Part shown: positions 1-11,805 of the stretch, in pieces | Layout: the number at the start of each line of letters is the position of its first letter | How positions within the stretch are numbered: the stretch's first letter is position 1 | DNA from: Vicia villosa | Lineage: Eukaryota; Streptophyta; Magnoliopsida; Fabales; Fabaceae | Length of the DNA: 64,000 nucleotides | Assembly: GCF_029867415.1 (NCBI RefSeq) | Contig: NC_081184.1 | Coordinates: forward strand, 75,304,364 to 75,368,363 | Reading direction: 5' to 3' | The notes under the pieces: generated by a model | Database searches by the model: none | Seen by the model: the letters and a program-made list of their open reading frames with translations, nothing else | What the model was told of the DNA's origin: nothing | Program-made: the position numbers and the translations under genes

Positions 1-887
1 CTTTAAAAATACCAAGAAAAACACCTAAAGCACTTAATAAAGGTTGAAAACAATAAAAAGGGAATGGAAGCTCTCGTCTCCCTTGCTTAAGGGAATCACT
101 TAGTGGAAGTTCCCAATCATAAAAAACACCAACAAAGAGTAAATCAAGTCTCCCTTTCTTAAGGGATTCACTTGAAACACTTAAATTATCTCTCTCCTTT
201 CTTGTCTTCGTGGCTTTCTTAAGAGCATGTTATTTCCGCTCGAACACATCGTAGGTCATCCCTTATACAAAAGTGTGAACGTTAACACTGCCCAACTTAA
301 AAACACAAAAACAAACAAAATATTTGAGCAGAACTACGGCGCTCTGATTCTTCATAAGAGGATACGTAGGCATAAAGGCAACTCTAGCGAGCACAATAAT
401 TATTAAAAAACTCTAACTTGATCATGCATTTCATTAGCAAGTAAGTAGTAATAGATACACCCTTTAGATAGAAACAAACATAGGTGGATACTGTCGAATA
501 CGACAGACGCGAGGGGTGCTAGTACCTTCCCCTTGCGTAACCGACTCTCGTACCCTGATCTCTGGTCGTAAGACCTTGTTCTTATTCTTTGCTAAGTGTT
601 CTGATATTCCTTTCCTTCGATGAGATAAATATATTAGTGGCGACTCTGATTATTTTCCCGCCTAATGGACTCAACTAAATCTCGCCGAAGGGACTTAATT
701 AAGTCTCGCATGAGAGACTCAACTAAGTTTCGCATGAAGGACTCAACTACGTCTTTCATGAGGGACATAACTAAGTCTTACTTGTGAGAATCAACTAAGT
801 CTCGCCTGAGGGACTCAACTAAGTCTCTCTTGAGGGACTCAACTAAGTCTCACTTTAGGAAGCAAATGCCAAATTCCCACAAATGAC
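1..887 (+). mobile_element. 3' part of a long Ogre/Tat-like LTR (partial)
   Basis: The stretch has the layout seen at the 3' end of the two giant LTRs later in the window. It runs through an 'aactacggcgctctgattctt' type segment near 333, then 'ggggtgctagtaccttcccc' near 513, then 'gtggcgactctg' near 638. The same order recurs at 62930-63240, which I read as the end of a plus-strand LTR. The left end lies outside the window, and the right boundary is not fixed because I find no clear LTR end or target duplication. Two copies of a TCCCTT/AAGGGA palindrome lie at about 80-96 and 149-166. No coding sequence is visible. Confidence 0.5.
661..850 (+). repeat. 24-25 bp tandem repeat, about eight units
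   Basis: The unit reads roughly 'gggactcaactaagtctcgcctga' with scattered changes. Each unit contains the short self-complementary pair GACT/AGTC around 'caacta'. It follows directly on the 'ggcgactctg' segment of the LTR end. Function is unknown. Confidence 0.75.
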
Positions 888-1851
888 ACCACAGTTCCGT
901 TTAAGAAGCAACAATAGTTAACAATAAAGTAAAATATAACTCATGTGTGATTGAATGTGTTTTTGATATGACGAAGAGGGATGGACCTGCAAGGTTAGCA
1001 CTCCAATGCTCTAGTTAGTGAATAAGTGAAAAGTAGTCAGACTGAGAAAATTAGTCGAATACCTTGAATCTTGGCATGTGCAAAGCTTTTATATAGAGGG
1101 TGATGATAACTACTTCCACTTGATCCAACATCTTGAGAGGATCGCAGTCTAATATGATCTAACACCGGGGAGTTGACAATAGGTGTGAATGGGGTGTTTC
1201 GAGCTAGAGTGATGTCATACCTGTTCCTTATGCTTTCCTTCATAATGCTTTCTATTGGGCCTTGACGTATGTGCCAGAAAAATAGTATTTTAGAATCTCA
1301 ATCCAATATACCCCATAGTCTCGAAATTATGAATGAGCTTGGTGATTCATTAGGATTTGATTTGTTTAATAGGAAATGAAAAAAAGAGTAAAGTGAGAGA
1401 CGTTGAATGAAAGATTCTAATTTTTTGTTTGATTTAGAAGAGAGAAAGAATTAAAAGACAAAAAGAAATAAATGGGATCCACCATTTTTTTCAATCTCTT
1501 CAAATAGAGAAGAAAAATATTATTTTGACACTAATTTTTCATTTATGTCCCTATTTTCTTTTAAGTCAATGTTATTTTCAAGTACATTCTCGTATTTTAA
1601 AAAACATCAATGTTTATCTGTTACTGGTTCTCTTATAGTTTTTTTTTATATAAAGTAATATTTTAAATTTTTTTTATTTCTTTCATATTTCTTTCCTCTT
1701 CCACCCTTTCTTATCTATTACTTTCTCAAATTCTCCTCATAACCAATTATATTCTTAGAGATCGGGTGACAAATAAGCATGCCCACCCCGCTTAAGTTCG
1801 CCCCATAAAAAGCAGAAAGTGACAAGGCATGCATAATCGAGAATAGATACT
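888..1851. other. Intergenic, no gene seen
   Basis: I see no coding region here that I would trust. The part at about 960-1260 is mixed sequence with short open frames. The part from 1490 to 1700 is AT-rich with poly-T runs. It is probably decayed repeat sequence, but I cannot name a family. Confidence 0.5.
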
Positions 1852-2060
1852 TAAAATTTGAAAATTTCTTCACCCACCTCGTAACCTTCTTGCCAACCCC
1901 TGGTGAATTTACCACAATACCCCTTATTTCGGAAGTTCATTTCCGAAACTGTACTTTTTTTCTTAAAAAAGGTGTTTTCGGAAATGAACTTCCGAAAACG
2001 TGTTTTTTTTAATATAAAATATTCATTTCGGAGATGCATCTCCGAAATAAAGTTACATTT

Positions 2061-2426
2061 TCAGAAAATGTGGTGTTTCGGAAGTTCATTTCTGGACGCA
2101 CCCCCCTTGGGGAATTCGGAAATGAACCTCCGAAAATATGTCTGGACATAATAAAATGAAAAACAACAACAATTCGCTTTATTTAATCGGGTGAAGTTTA
2201 CAACGACAATATTACATAAAATTAAAGTTACATATTGTTGAACAAAGGTAGGTGGGGATGAGAGAGTGGTGGGGAGAAAAAAAGGCTTCCAAATTTCAAA
2301 AGGTGTACTACTGTGAGTAACAAATGACGGAGGAGGTGTAACCGGGGCCGGAACATATGACGGAGGAGGTGGATGTCCGGAGGAAGAAGAACCGGAGGTA
2401 CGTCCACCGCGAGATAAAGGAGCCAA
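2061..2426 (-). pseudogene. Ser/Pro-rich open frame in the transposon hairpin arm
   Basis: This is an open frame of 121 residues. The first 40 are rich in serine, glycine and proline (SGSSSSGHPPPPSYVPAPV). The rest looks random, with translated palindrome at its end. The proline-rich part is duplicated in inverted orientation on the other hairpin arm (about 2565-2686, plus strand). It therefore looks like a captured or element-encoded exon piece copied by the inverted duplication rather than a complete gene. I do not recognise a family. Confidence 0.35.
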
Positions 2427-2686
2427 TCAATGTAAGCTATAATTTATCATTATCATCAGGGGACGTCATTACAAAAAATCAAGAAAAAAATCTTATTATT
2501 TTTAATCTTGATTTTTTAGAAATGACGTCCCCAGATGATAATGATAAACTATAGCTTACAATGATTGGCTCCTTTGTCTCGCGGTGGACGTACCTCTGGT
2601 TCTTCTTCCTCCGAACATCCACCTCCTCCGTCATATGTTCCGGCTCCGGTTACACCTCCTCCGTCATTTGTTACTTACAGTAGTAC
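2305..2686. repeat. Long inverted repeat (hairpin, arms about 185 bp)
   Basis: The left arm starts at 2305 (gtactactgtgagtaac) and the right arm ends at 2686 (gttacttacagtagtac). By eye about 8 bases differ over the outer 168, so arm identity is near 95 percent. The inner part, 'aaaaaatcaaga' against 'tcttgatttttt', extends the stem and leaves a loop of about 20-25 bases around 2495-2515. A transcript would form a nearly perfect double-stranded RNA of the kind processed into small RNAs. It lies inside the TIR element. Confidence 0.9.
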
Positions 2687-2842
2687 GTATTATTTTTATT
2701 AACATGATAAATCCAATACAAAACACTGTGCGATACAATCCGAAATCCGAATAAAACAAAACAAAACACGTCAAACAAAACAAAAACATGTTATTCTGCC
2801 CGACGAGCGTTACAAAATACACATCAAACAAAAAAAAACACG

Positions 2843-3115
2843 TTATTCTTCCCGGCGAGCGAACTCCTCCGAATGAAGATAATTATACCAATCCTCATCC
2901 CACTCAGTCTCAGAACCATCAGCGTTTATCACGACTCTCACGCCTGAAGACTGAGCTTGAGCATCCGGGCCTCGGGCCCCCTGGGAACGAGAAGTAGAGT
3001 CGGTCGAAACCTTCTTCTTCTCCTTCACCTCCTTCACCTTCTTCACCTCCTTCACCTCTTTCACCTCTTTCTTTGAAGAATCCTTTCTTCCCTTAGCGCC
3101 CTCTCTAGAAGACAT
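2843..3115 (-). CDS. Hypothetical 90-residue charged protein inside the TIR element
   Basis: The frame opens with Met at 3115 and ends at 2843. Residues 8-38 are a lysine/glutamate/valine repeat (KEVKEVKEVKKVKEVKEKK) of coiled-coil type. A Ser/Thr and Gly/Ala segment follows, then an acidic, tryptophan-containing end (DGSETEWDEDWYNYL). The C-terminal part has the composition of real coding sequence rather than chance translation. A polypurine/polypyrimidine tract encodes the KEVKEV repeat, so that part could have expanded by slippage. I do not recognise the family, and no promoter or partner gene is seen. It could be an exon of an element-encoded protein. Confidence 0.4.
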   Translation of the reverse strand: MSSREGAKGRKDSSKKEVKEVKEVKKVKEVKEKKKVSTDSTSRSQGARGPDAQAQSSGVRVVINADGSETEWDEDWYNYLHSEEFARREE

Positions 3116-3773
3116 GTTCCTGTAAACAATTGAAATCGATTAATATGCGAGACAAAATAAAAAACAAAAAAATTTGAACTTCTGATATATTTCGGAAGTT
3201 CATTTCCGAAAACTGGGATGGAGGTGTTTTCGGAAATGAACTTCCGAAACACCCCTGCGATGCAATTTTCTGCAACTTCCATGGCAGACCCCTAAACCAA
3301 ACTTCAAACCAAATCAAAATGCTTCTAAACAACCTAAATACTACTAACAACCTAGCCATATATCATTTATGCAATTAAAACCCTAAATAACATGCATTTG
3401 AATAATAGATCTAAAAATTTCAAAACTTACAAAGTGTTAGGATTGAGGGCTTTTGAATGTTGTTTAGCAGTGTGATTGGAGCCTTGATGCAGCTTTGGAA
3501 TTCTGTTTGCACAAATTTTCGCCTCTCTCACTTTTTGTTTTGATTTAGGGTAAATGATTGGGGGAGGGGGAGTGTTTTGATAAATCTGTAGAAATCGCAG
3601 TATTTCGGAAGTTCACTTCCGAAATAATTGTTTCGGAAATGAACTTCCGAAGTAAGTCAATTTTTTTAAAAAAACACGCTTTCGTAAATGAACTTCCGAA
3701 GCAGGGGTAGTTTTGGTTTTTCGCAGGAGGTGACCACCCATAGGGAGGTGGGTAAAGAAATTTTCTAAAATTT

Positions 3774-4045
3774 TGATCTGCTTCGCAAAAATAATAAGAG
3801 CAGGCCCATAAGAAACTTAAGTTGCAAAAATTCTTGATAACATTTGTGTTTACAAAAATTCTAAAAAACAAAATGGAATGAATATAATAGAAAATGCAGA
3901 TATAAAATCTTGATTCATCACATAAAAATTGCACATAAAACAAGTATGTCCTGACAGGTCGAACACGGTTTATCAGCCGCGTTTAGAGACAAGCTAAGCA
4001 TTGCTTTTTCTAGAGAGATGCTTTTGTTTATTTCTTTTCTTTATC
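3774..4045. other. Upstream region of polyubiquitin
   Basis: This region lies between the right end of the TIR transposon and the polyubiquitin G-box. It has no coding content that I can support and is the likely distal promoter. Confidence 0.5.
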
Positions 4046-4051
4046 CACGTG
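4046..4051 (+). promoter_or_regulatory. G-box (CACGTG) of the polyubiquitin promoter
   Basis: The context is 'tatccacgtgtcacat', a CACGTGTC core as bound by plant bZIP and bHLH factors and found in ABA-responsive elements. It lies about 70 bp upstream of the TATA box. The regulatory role is inferred from position and motif. Confidence 0.55.
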
Positions 4052-4115
4052 TCACATTTTGATAGGCATAGCTTGCCGTTACCGTAAAGAAACCTCCTCT
4101 CCTATTTTTTTTTTT

Positions 4116-4134
4116 TATATATAAATATATAAAA
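4116..4134 (+). promoter_or_regulatory. TATA box of polyubiquitin
   Basis: An AT stretch 'tatatataaatatataaaa' follows a pyrimidine tract. With the usual 25-35 bp spacing, transcription should begin at about 4145-4165. That gives a first exon of roughly 90-105 bp ending at 4251. Confidence 0.7.
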
Positions 4135-4251
4135 CCAAATCCCGTAATCCCCAATTCTTACCTACAAACAAACAAAATCAGATCCATTTCCTTTCGTTGC
4201 AAAGAAAAGAGGTTTTCAGTTCTACCCAGCACACAACAACACCGTTTCAAG

Positions 4252-5168
4252 GTATCATCATCTTCTCCCAATTATGACCTATATTTTCCTCACCTATCTT
4301 TCAATCGATTATTAGGGTTTTGTGTTATTATTTTCAAAATCCATATTTCGATCCATCGATTTTGTTTTTCATCTGAATTTCATCGCGTGATTGAAGTTAT
4401 TCTGAATTGAATTGTTTACATGATCTAAATCTCTCAATAATCACTCAAGCGGATGTATCTGTGGAATTTTCTTGATTCGTTCGATTTTTTGTTGATCAAG
4501 ATCGATCTTTTGATCTGGGATAACGCTGTTTATTGAATTTTCAGATCTGATTATGTATTCTGTGTTTCTAGAAATCTTTTTATTGTATTAGTTTAGGGTT
4601 ATTGATTCAATTGATTTATTGAAGTGTAATTTTGTAATTAGGGTTGTTGCCCCGATTATTGATTATTTAGGAGTTTTCATTGATTATGTTTTAAAATGTT
4701 GTATAAATAGAAATGATTATAATTTTTATGAATATCGACTAATGTTATAATTGTAGTGATTTCACTTTGTTGTAGTCATGATAAAGAGTTGTTGATTGAT
4801 TCATTTGTTTTTGTTTGTATAGATGCAAATCTTTGTTGATCAAGGTTGATTTTCTGATCTGTATTATGTATTATATGATATATGATTCTTGAAGTCCTTT
4901 AATTGGATTAATGGATATTAATTGGATTCATATAATGATTTGAAATGATTTATTTAAGTGTAATTTTGTAGTCAGGGTTGTTACTTGTTTTGAGATTTAT
5001 TGATTATTTATAGTAATTTTTGTTGATTATGTTTTGGAAATGTTGTGTAAATAGAATTGATTATATTGACTGATGTTACAGACTTGTAGTGATTTTACTT
5101 TGTTGTAGCCATGATGAAGAATTGGTGATTGATTCATTTGTTTTTGTTTTGTTTTGTGTAATATGTAG
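4252..5168 (+). other. 5' UTR leader intron of polyubiquitin (917 bp)
   Basis: The donor is 'tttcaag|gtatcatc' at 4252. The acceptor 'taatatgtag' ends at 5168, directly before the start codon. The intron is T-rich, as plant introns are, and contains a diverged internal repeat (the segment around 4670-4800 resembles 5030-5140). A single long leader intron ending at the ATG is the standard arrangement in plant polyubiquitin genes, where it commonly boosts expression. Its enhancing role here is inferred. Confidence 0.85.
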
Positions 5169-6314
<1,146 letters not shown>

Positions 6315-6640
6315 GCATTTGGAAGTCCTTACAGGTCTTTGGTTTTTCATGTTTCTGAACTTGTTATTGAATAATGGGTCTTGAGTATATAATGGCCCTT
6401 GAAACTTTAGTTTGCTCAGGTATTTGTATGCTTCTGTTCACATGGTTTTAGCTCATACACATTGGCTATTTGCTATGGTTTGAATGATCAAGTACTATTT
6501 CGTTTTTTATTTGATGTTCAAAATATTACTGTACCTTATGCGCTTGAAATTGGAGTAAGCGTGAAATTGGGTGGTATAGATGCTAGATACTTGTATCAGT
6601 CTCTCTTATATCAAAACAATAAACTCTAGGAATATAAGAA
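6315..6640 (+). other. Polyubiquitin 3' UTR
   Basis: The TAA stop is followed by T-rich sequence with near-upstream signals 'aataat' at about 6370 and AATAAA at 6618-6623. The exact cleavage site cannot be read from sequence alone. Confidence 0.5.
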
Positions 6641-7540
6641 AAACCATTTTTGATATGTTGTGAAGAAACAGGTATTGAGCACCATCTTACTACCCACGTG
6701 TGAGTTTACTGATAAAATAGGGTCATGGAATTGATAAGGTGTAAGAGTTACCAAAAAAGCTGGGCAAAGGGATTGCCATTACTACAACATTGCTTGCGGG
6801 GTAGACTTTCATCCAGAATTTTGAAATGAAAAGTTTCTTCTGGCTTGATTACAACTAGATTTGGCATGACCAGATTACTTGCTTTTTATTTCCTTATCTT
6901 CGGAAGACAAAAAGGAGGCGAACCTCATAAAAGGCTAGAACCAATATATTCAGTTGATATTCAGTAAACTGCTTTAAAAAACGGTACAGTTTGAATAATT
7001 GTTATCAGAGCTGAAAATACACTGAGAGACTTCAATCAAAATGATAAAAATCAGAATTAACATGTTTGATTTGAATCATTTGACTCGAATTAGATAAATC
7101 CTTGATTCAAATCAAGCTTAAAGTGCCAATTTTCAAATTTCACTTTTAACTATGCATCAGCTTAAAGTGCCAATTTTCAATTTCACTTTGAATTATGCAT
7201 TTAAGCTCTTAAGTTAAGCTCTCTTTGCATTTAACACTAAAGTGCGTAAACATTAATGTATTTCATAAACTTGTCTTCCTTTAACAAATACTACTATAGA
7301 AAAGGGAGGAGCGTAACAAACATTAAGTTAAGCTCTCGAGCACCTTTTTTTTTTTTGCAATTCGCTTCTCCTCCCAAGATATCTTACGCTCTTCCCTTGT
7401 TTACACATAAACAATAATTTGACCGACACAACTGCAAATAATAAACTTTGACTGTAGGGACTGCAAATAATAAACTTTGACTGTAGGGGTCAATTCACGC
7501 ATAAGACGCCTTCCACGACACTAATCCCAAAACTTTATCA
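6641..7540. repeat. Intergenic with two short tandem duplications
   Basis: No gene is seen. A unit of about 44 bp starting 'agcttaaagtgccaatttt' occurs twice in tandem at 7115-7201. A 29-bp unit starting 'ctgcaaataataaactttg' occurs twice at 7432-7489. A poly-T run lies at about 7346. Confidence 0.7.
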
Positions 7541-7542
7541 TA

Positions 7543-7782
7543 CTCCCTCCGTCCCATAATGAGTGACCCAACACATCATTTCACACCGATTAAGAAAATG
7601 GTATAAAAGTAAGAGAGAAAATGTCATTTTTACTATAACACCCTTATCATTTATTGAGAATGGTGAAACTTTTAATAATTAGAGAGTAAAATTGGAAAAA
7701 GTGCATTGAAAATTGAAATGGATCATTTATTTTAGGACATCATTTTATTCCATATGAGTCACTCATTATGGGACGGAGGGAG
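7543..7782. mobile_element. MITE, Tc1/mariner-type, copy 1
   Basis: The TIRs begin CTCCCTCCGTCCCATAATGA and are nearly perfect inverted copies. TA dinucleotides flank the element at 7541-7542 and 7783-7784. Length is 240 bp. The 'CTCCCTCCGTC' terminus with a TA target duplication is the signature of Stowaway-like, mariner-derived MITEs in plants. There is no coding content. Confidence 0.92.
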
Positions 7783-7994
7783 TACTTATCTTAATAGAAA
7801 TAGACATCTTTATCATTTTGATAATAACACATCTGACTCACAACATGATCATTAAAGTGCTTTGGGGCTCAGACTAAGTATGAGTGATAAATTTTTTCTC
7901 AAGGATAGTATAAATCAAAGATGTGTAGACGAGAGGAAGATTTGCATTGGCTTTATAAATCATGATTCGGACAATGATGAATTTTACCCATATA

Positions 7995-8233
7995 CTCTCT
8001 CCGTCCCACAATGAGTGATCCAGCCCACCATTTCACACATATTAAGAAAAGTGTAAAAAAATAAGAGAGAATATCATTTTTACCATAGCACCCCTAATCA
8101 TATATTGGAAATTGTGAAAGTTTAATTAATTAGATGGTAGAATAGGAAAATATTTATTGAAAATTGAAATGGGTCATTCATTTTGGGACACTAAATTATT
8201 CCAATTGGGTCACTCATTATGAGACGGAGGGAG
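7995..8233. mobile_element. MITE, Tc1/mariner-type, copy 2
   Basis: This is the same family as the copy 212 bp upstream, in the same orientation, and 239 bp long. The termini read CTCTCTCCGTCCCACAATGA and the complement of CTCCCTCCGTCTCATAATGA, with TA on both sides. The terminal changes (CTCTCTCC) suggest it is the older copy. Confidence 0.9.
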
Positions 8234-8235
8234 TA

Positions 8236-9688
8236 ACATTTGATCTGGTGAGTAAAATACACATTAAAAATAAATTAGTGTTGTCTATTTTACCCATACG
8301 CTTGAATTCATGTGCACGGTTATGAGGATATAATTATCCGCCTTTGTTTCAAATCCTAAAACTTTCTGAGTTTTAGTCTTAGTCTTTATTCAATCATTTT
8401 TTCCAGTATGATTTATAAGTTTAATTCACTTATAATTTTCTCAAATTTATATATCTCTCTTGTTTTAATAGATTGGAACTAAAGAGTTTTTTCTCCATTC
8501 ATCCGACATTTTATTTAATCATACAAAATTTCCTATTTGACTTCCAAACATACAAAATATTACATTATGTACAATATTACGTTATATTACACTAATGTAA
8601 CGCCTTATTAATGACTTTGATTTTATTCGCATGTTTATTTTCCTTTTCTTTTAAATTTGAATAATATTAACTGATGATTTTAGAGTACCAACTTAATTAA
8701 GATATCAAATTTGGCATCTCTTACACTCTTAAAATAATTTATTATGAGAGACAGAATTCTTTTAAGAGCATGGTGTCTGATCCATGTCTCAAAATCATTT
8801 GAGAGGGACTTTCTCCCCCTTCCCATGCTCCCCAATGAGATCTCTTCACAAAAATCTCAACATACGAAAAGCAAATAGTAACTCCATCTAATCAACTACC
8901 TAACTAAGAATGAAACATACCACCAAAAACCCTAAATTATCCCTAATGACAAAAATAATTACCTTTCAAAAAGTCCTTTATTGTAATTTGCTAAATCAAA
9001 ATGTATTCCCACCAATCACATTTCTCCATTCCTCCGAGTGGCACACATATTTCCCAAGTTTTCCTTTCTCCATCCATCTCATTTGAAAAGACCTATTTTC
9101 CCTCACTTTTCTCTTTCTTTCTCCTCCTCTTTCTCGAAACCCTACCTTCCTCCTTTCTCACCCACCCACTTTTCCCTCACCCTTTCCCCTCTTTCTCGTC
9201 TCTTTCTCTCCCTCTTTCTCCCGCAGTATCCTCTCTATCTACACTACATTCTCTCTTCATCTCTTTTCTTCTTTTCTTCTCGTAACCCTATAGTCCGCCG
9301 CAGAGCTCAAGTCGTGGCTTCAAGTTAAAAGAGGGAAGTTTATCAAATTGTCATTAATGTAAGTTTTGTTCTGGTTTAATTTTTAATTGAAAGCTTAGAT
9401 TTTTATCTCAAATCCATGAAGAACTTTGTCATCTTCTTCACATGAACTGTCGAATCTGTTTCTGTTTCAATATTGGTTATTTTTACTAGATCCATGTTTT
9501 TGTTTGTTATTTTTACTAGATCCATGTGTTAGTGAGTTTGATTTATTCTTTCCCCTCTCTCACTTTTTATTGCAATTTGGGTTGAATTTTTTTAGGGTTT
9601 CCAAAAGCTTATGGAAATGAAGTAAGTGCACAGTTGAAGAGATAGAACAAATGAGTTTTTAATGTTGGGAGGGTATCTGTAATTTTTC
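8236..9688. other. Gap before the unnamed gene model; pyrimidine-rich leader
   Basis: 8236-8990 is AT-rich with no gene seen. 9050-9290 is strongly C/T-rich on the plus strand, as plant 5' UTRs often are. Short open frames there encode only Ser/Leu/Phe/Pro and are not convincing proteins. A donor-like 'aatgtaagtttt' at about 9358 suggests a leader intron ahead of the gene model at 9689. Confidence 0.4.
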
Positions 9689-11805
9689 ATGAATCCAAAA
9701 ATAGCAAAAACTTACTCAACTTTAAAGAGGGGACTGGAGGAATTGATACAGAAAACGTAAGTCAAAGTTTAGATACCCTTATCTGCCTGTGTTGTGTGCT
9801 TCTGTTTCTAAAATTTTGGATTCTGAATTTTGATAAATCATTTTTTACCCGGCTAATATACGGTTTCAGCCACATACTACTCTTGTCTTAGTTTAATACC
9901 TGATTCTTAAGTGTATGCATTTGTAAATCATGGTTTGATAGTATGAATTTTTCAATGCAGAGCTGAATGTGATTCTTCAGTGCAGTTATTACATGTCTAT
10001 AGTAAATCTTATGGAAAGCTGAATGCGACAGAAACAGGTATTCATACTAAATACTCTTTAGTTTAGTTACTTTTTCAAATACAAGTTTAGTTCCTCTTAT
10101 ACTTATGTTTTATATGCTGCCTAGCTCTAATGCATTTGATTGAATCCTTACGGTACTCTTCCTTCTTGAAGACTTCAATTGATGTATTACAACTTACAAG
10201 TATATGTGGGACAATTTAGTTACTGATAACTTTCTTTTACTTATTTTAGCTTAAACCCTTAAAGTATTCTATGTGAAGATCTTAAAGTCCTAGGTGCTGA
10301 CTCAGAATTTTCTACTTGGGTAAGTAGAAGAGAATGAGTTGCTACCACTTGTCTATTGTCATTGAATTCTTTTTTGTTTCCGAAATTAACATAATTATAT
10401 GGTTGATTGATGTTATTTGCAAGCTGACCCTTGATGATGTGGTGAGATATTACAGAAATACATATACGACGTTGTCCCCGGTTAACGATAAGCTTTTATT
10501 GAGGTATGCTCAGAGTTTTCACTTCAAAATAGTTTTTTTTTTATCATAAGTCTTCTTTAGATACACTATTTTTTCATGAATTTAAAATTTGAATTTGAAA
10601 AGAGACATGGTTTTGTTTGCTTTATGTCAGATATGAGTATCCTTTCTTTGCGAAGATAAATTTGGATCGGTTTTTTTAGGTATGCTATTTGACATTTAAT
10701 CTACCATGAAGCCACATACATTTTTCTCTAGACCACCTGAAGAACTTGACGTATCCTTACTTTGATGCAGGAAATTGAAGAGTTTGATGATGAAAATGCT
10801 TTATCAATAGTGAGAACAAATTCTCAAGTAGGCACTTTGGCATCAGATTTCCCATCCACATCATATATAGTATAGATTATAGAGATCTAGAAACAACACA
10901 TCAGGCATTCTCTATGATTTTTGATATTGGTTTTGTAGGTTATGATAATTGGATGAAACAATGTCCAATGGATATGTGCAGACAGACACTCATGTGTCTG
11001 TATTGGTTTTGTAGTTTCATTATTTTGAATTAAATATGGGATTGTATTGATTGCAGGGTGTTATAGTGTTGTCGGAGATCAACCGACAATGGGAATTGTT
11101 GCAAAAGATAATAAGGTTATAGTCTTGTGGGAGCTCAACCAATAATGGAGATTTTTGGTGATCCTATGGTGATTCCAGGACTAGAAAAGATAATAATTTT
11201 AATAGTTATATTGGATTAAGAGTTCTTCGATGCGCAAATGCTGCTACTGTTCGTCTTTACTGTGAAAGACTCTACTATATTCTTTGCATAATATGCTTGG
11301 CGGACTAACACTGGTTTTATATGCAGGGAACGTCACACTCATTGCATTGCCACTTGAACTGAAAACTACTTACAACACTTTGTACATATCTCTAATTTAG
11401 ATTTCACCCTTGATTTTTTGTTTAACGGTCCGTATATTATCTGTTTCCTTCTGATTGTATTCTATTTGTTGCGCACTTTCAGATAGAGTTTTTTTATATA
11501 TGAGACTTTTAATATTTTTTTTTTAACTCTGCATGATGTTCTGAATTTAGTACTTAGTACTTTTCAAATTAGAGACATGTATATACAAAAAGGTAGAGCA
11601 ATGGATGGGCAATTGAGAAAAGTAAGATTACTTTTCTAATCATTGGAAAGGTTTCTAAAAGCTAGATGTTTATTTTGAATTTTCTTTAATTATTGGAACT
11701 GGTTTTCACCTTGAACTGATTATTTGATACTATTTTGTGCAGCTTGGTATTATGTTGGGAAAGGTTAAGACTGTTGATCAAAGCACTGATGGTTCAGCAG
11801 AGTAG
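9689..11805 (+). pseudogene. Unrecognised multi-exon gene or gene copy with a nonsense codon
   Basis: I built this by matching splice sites and phase. Exons are 9689-9756 (Met start), 9961-10037, 10279-10319, 10424-10503, 10631-10679 and 10771-10827, with likely later ones at 11057-11115 and 11743-11805. Every intron of the first six is GT-AG, and phases 2, 1, 0, 2, 0 join without a shift. Recognisable stretches are LKRGLEELIQKT, VQLLHVYSKSYGKLNATE, LTLDDVVRYYRNTYTTLSP and EIEEFDDENALSIVRTNSQ. The last codon of the fifth exon is TAG, yet exon six is open, so the copy looks inactivated by one substitution. I do not recognise the family. It could be a host gene fragment carried by the Helitron that ends at 14709. 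The last two exons are less certain. Confidence 0.5.

Larger units (their letters stand above)
1927..3704. repeat. Ten interspersed copies of a 20-bp palindrome
   Basis: The consensus TTCGGAAGTTCATTTCCGAA, or its complement, occurs near 1927, 1975, 2026, 2075, 2114, 3188, 3225, 3602, 3629 and 3680. Most copies come as inverted pairs 10-30 bp apart, so each pair can fold into a larger hairpin. The copy at 2026 is a variant centred on GGAGATGCATCTCC, in which both arms have changed together. All copies are inside the TIR element, in its outer thirds. Subterminal repeats of this kind are often transposase-binding sites in plant DNA transposons; that role is inferred here. Confidence 0.85.
1860..3765. 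mobile_element. 1.9-kb TIR DNA transposon, Mutator-like in character
   Basis: The ends are inverted repeats. The left end reads GAAAATTTCTTCACCCACC and the right end is its reverse complement with one change in the first 21 bases. The TIR similarity continues more weakly for about 75 bp. The flanks carry TAAAATTT at 1852-1859 and 3766-3773, an 8-bp target duplication (8 of 9 if the next base is counted). That size fits Mutator-like (about 9 bp) or hAT (8 bp) elements. The TIR resembles the end of the small element at 16560-16743, which has a 9-bp duplication, so I favour Mutator-like. No transposase is recognisable, so it is probably non-autonomous. Inside are a long hairpin, ten palindromes and two short open frames on the minus strand. 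Confidence 0.75.

Noticed and set aside
9001..9328. 94-96 residue Ser/Leu/Phe/Pro-rich open frames
   Set aside because: They lie in a C/T-rich leader and are open in more than one frame, as a pyrimidine tract gives by chance.
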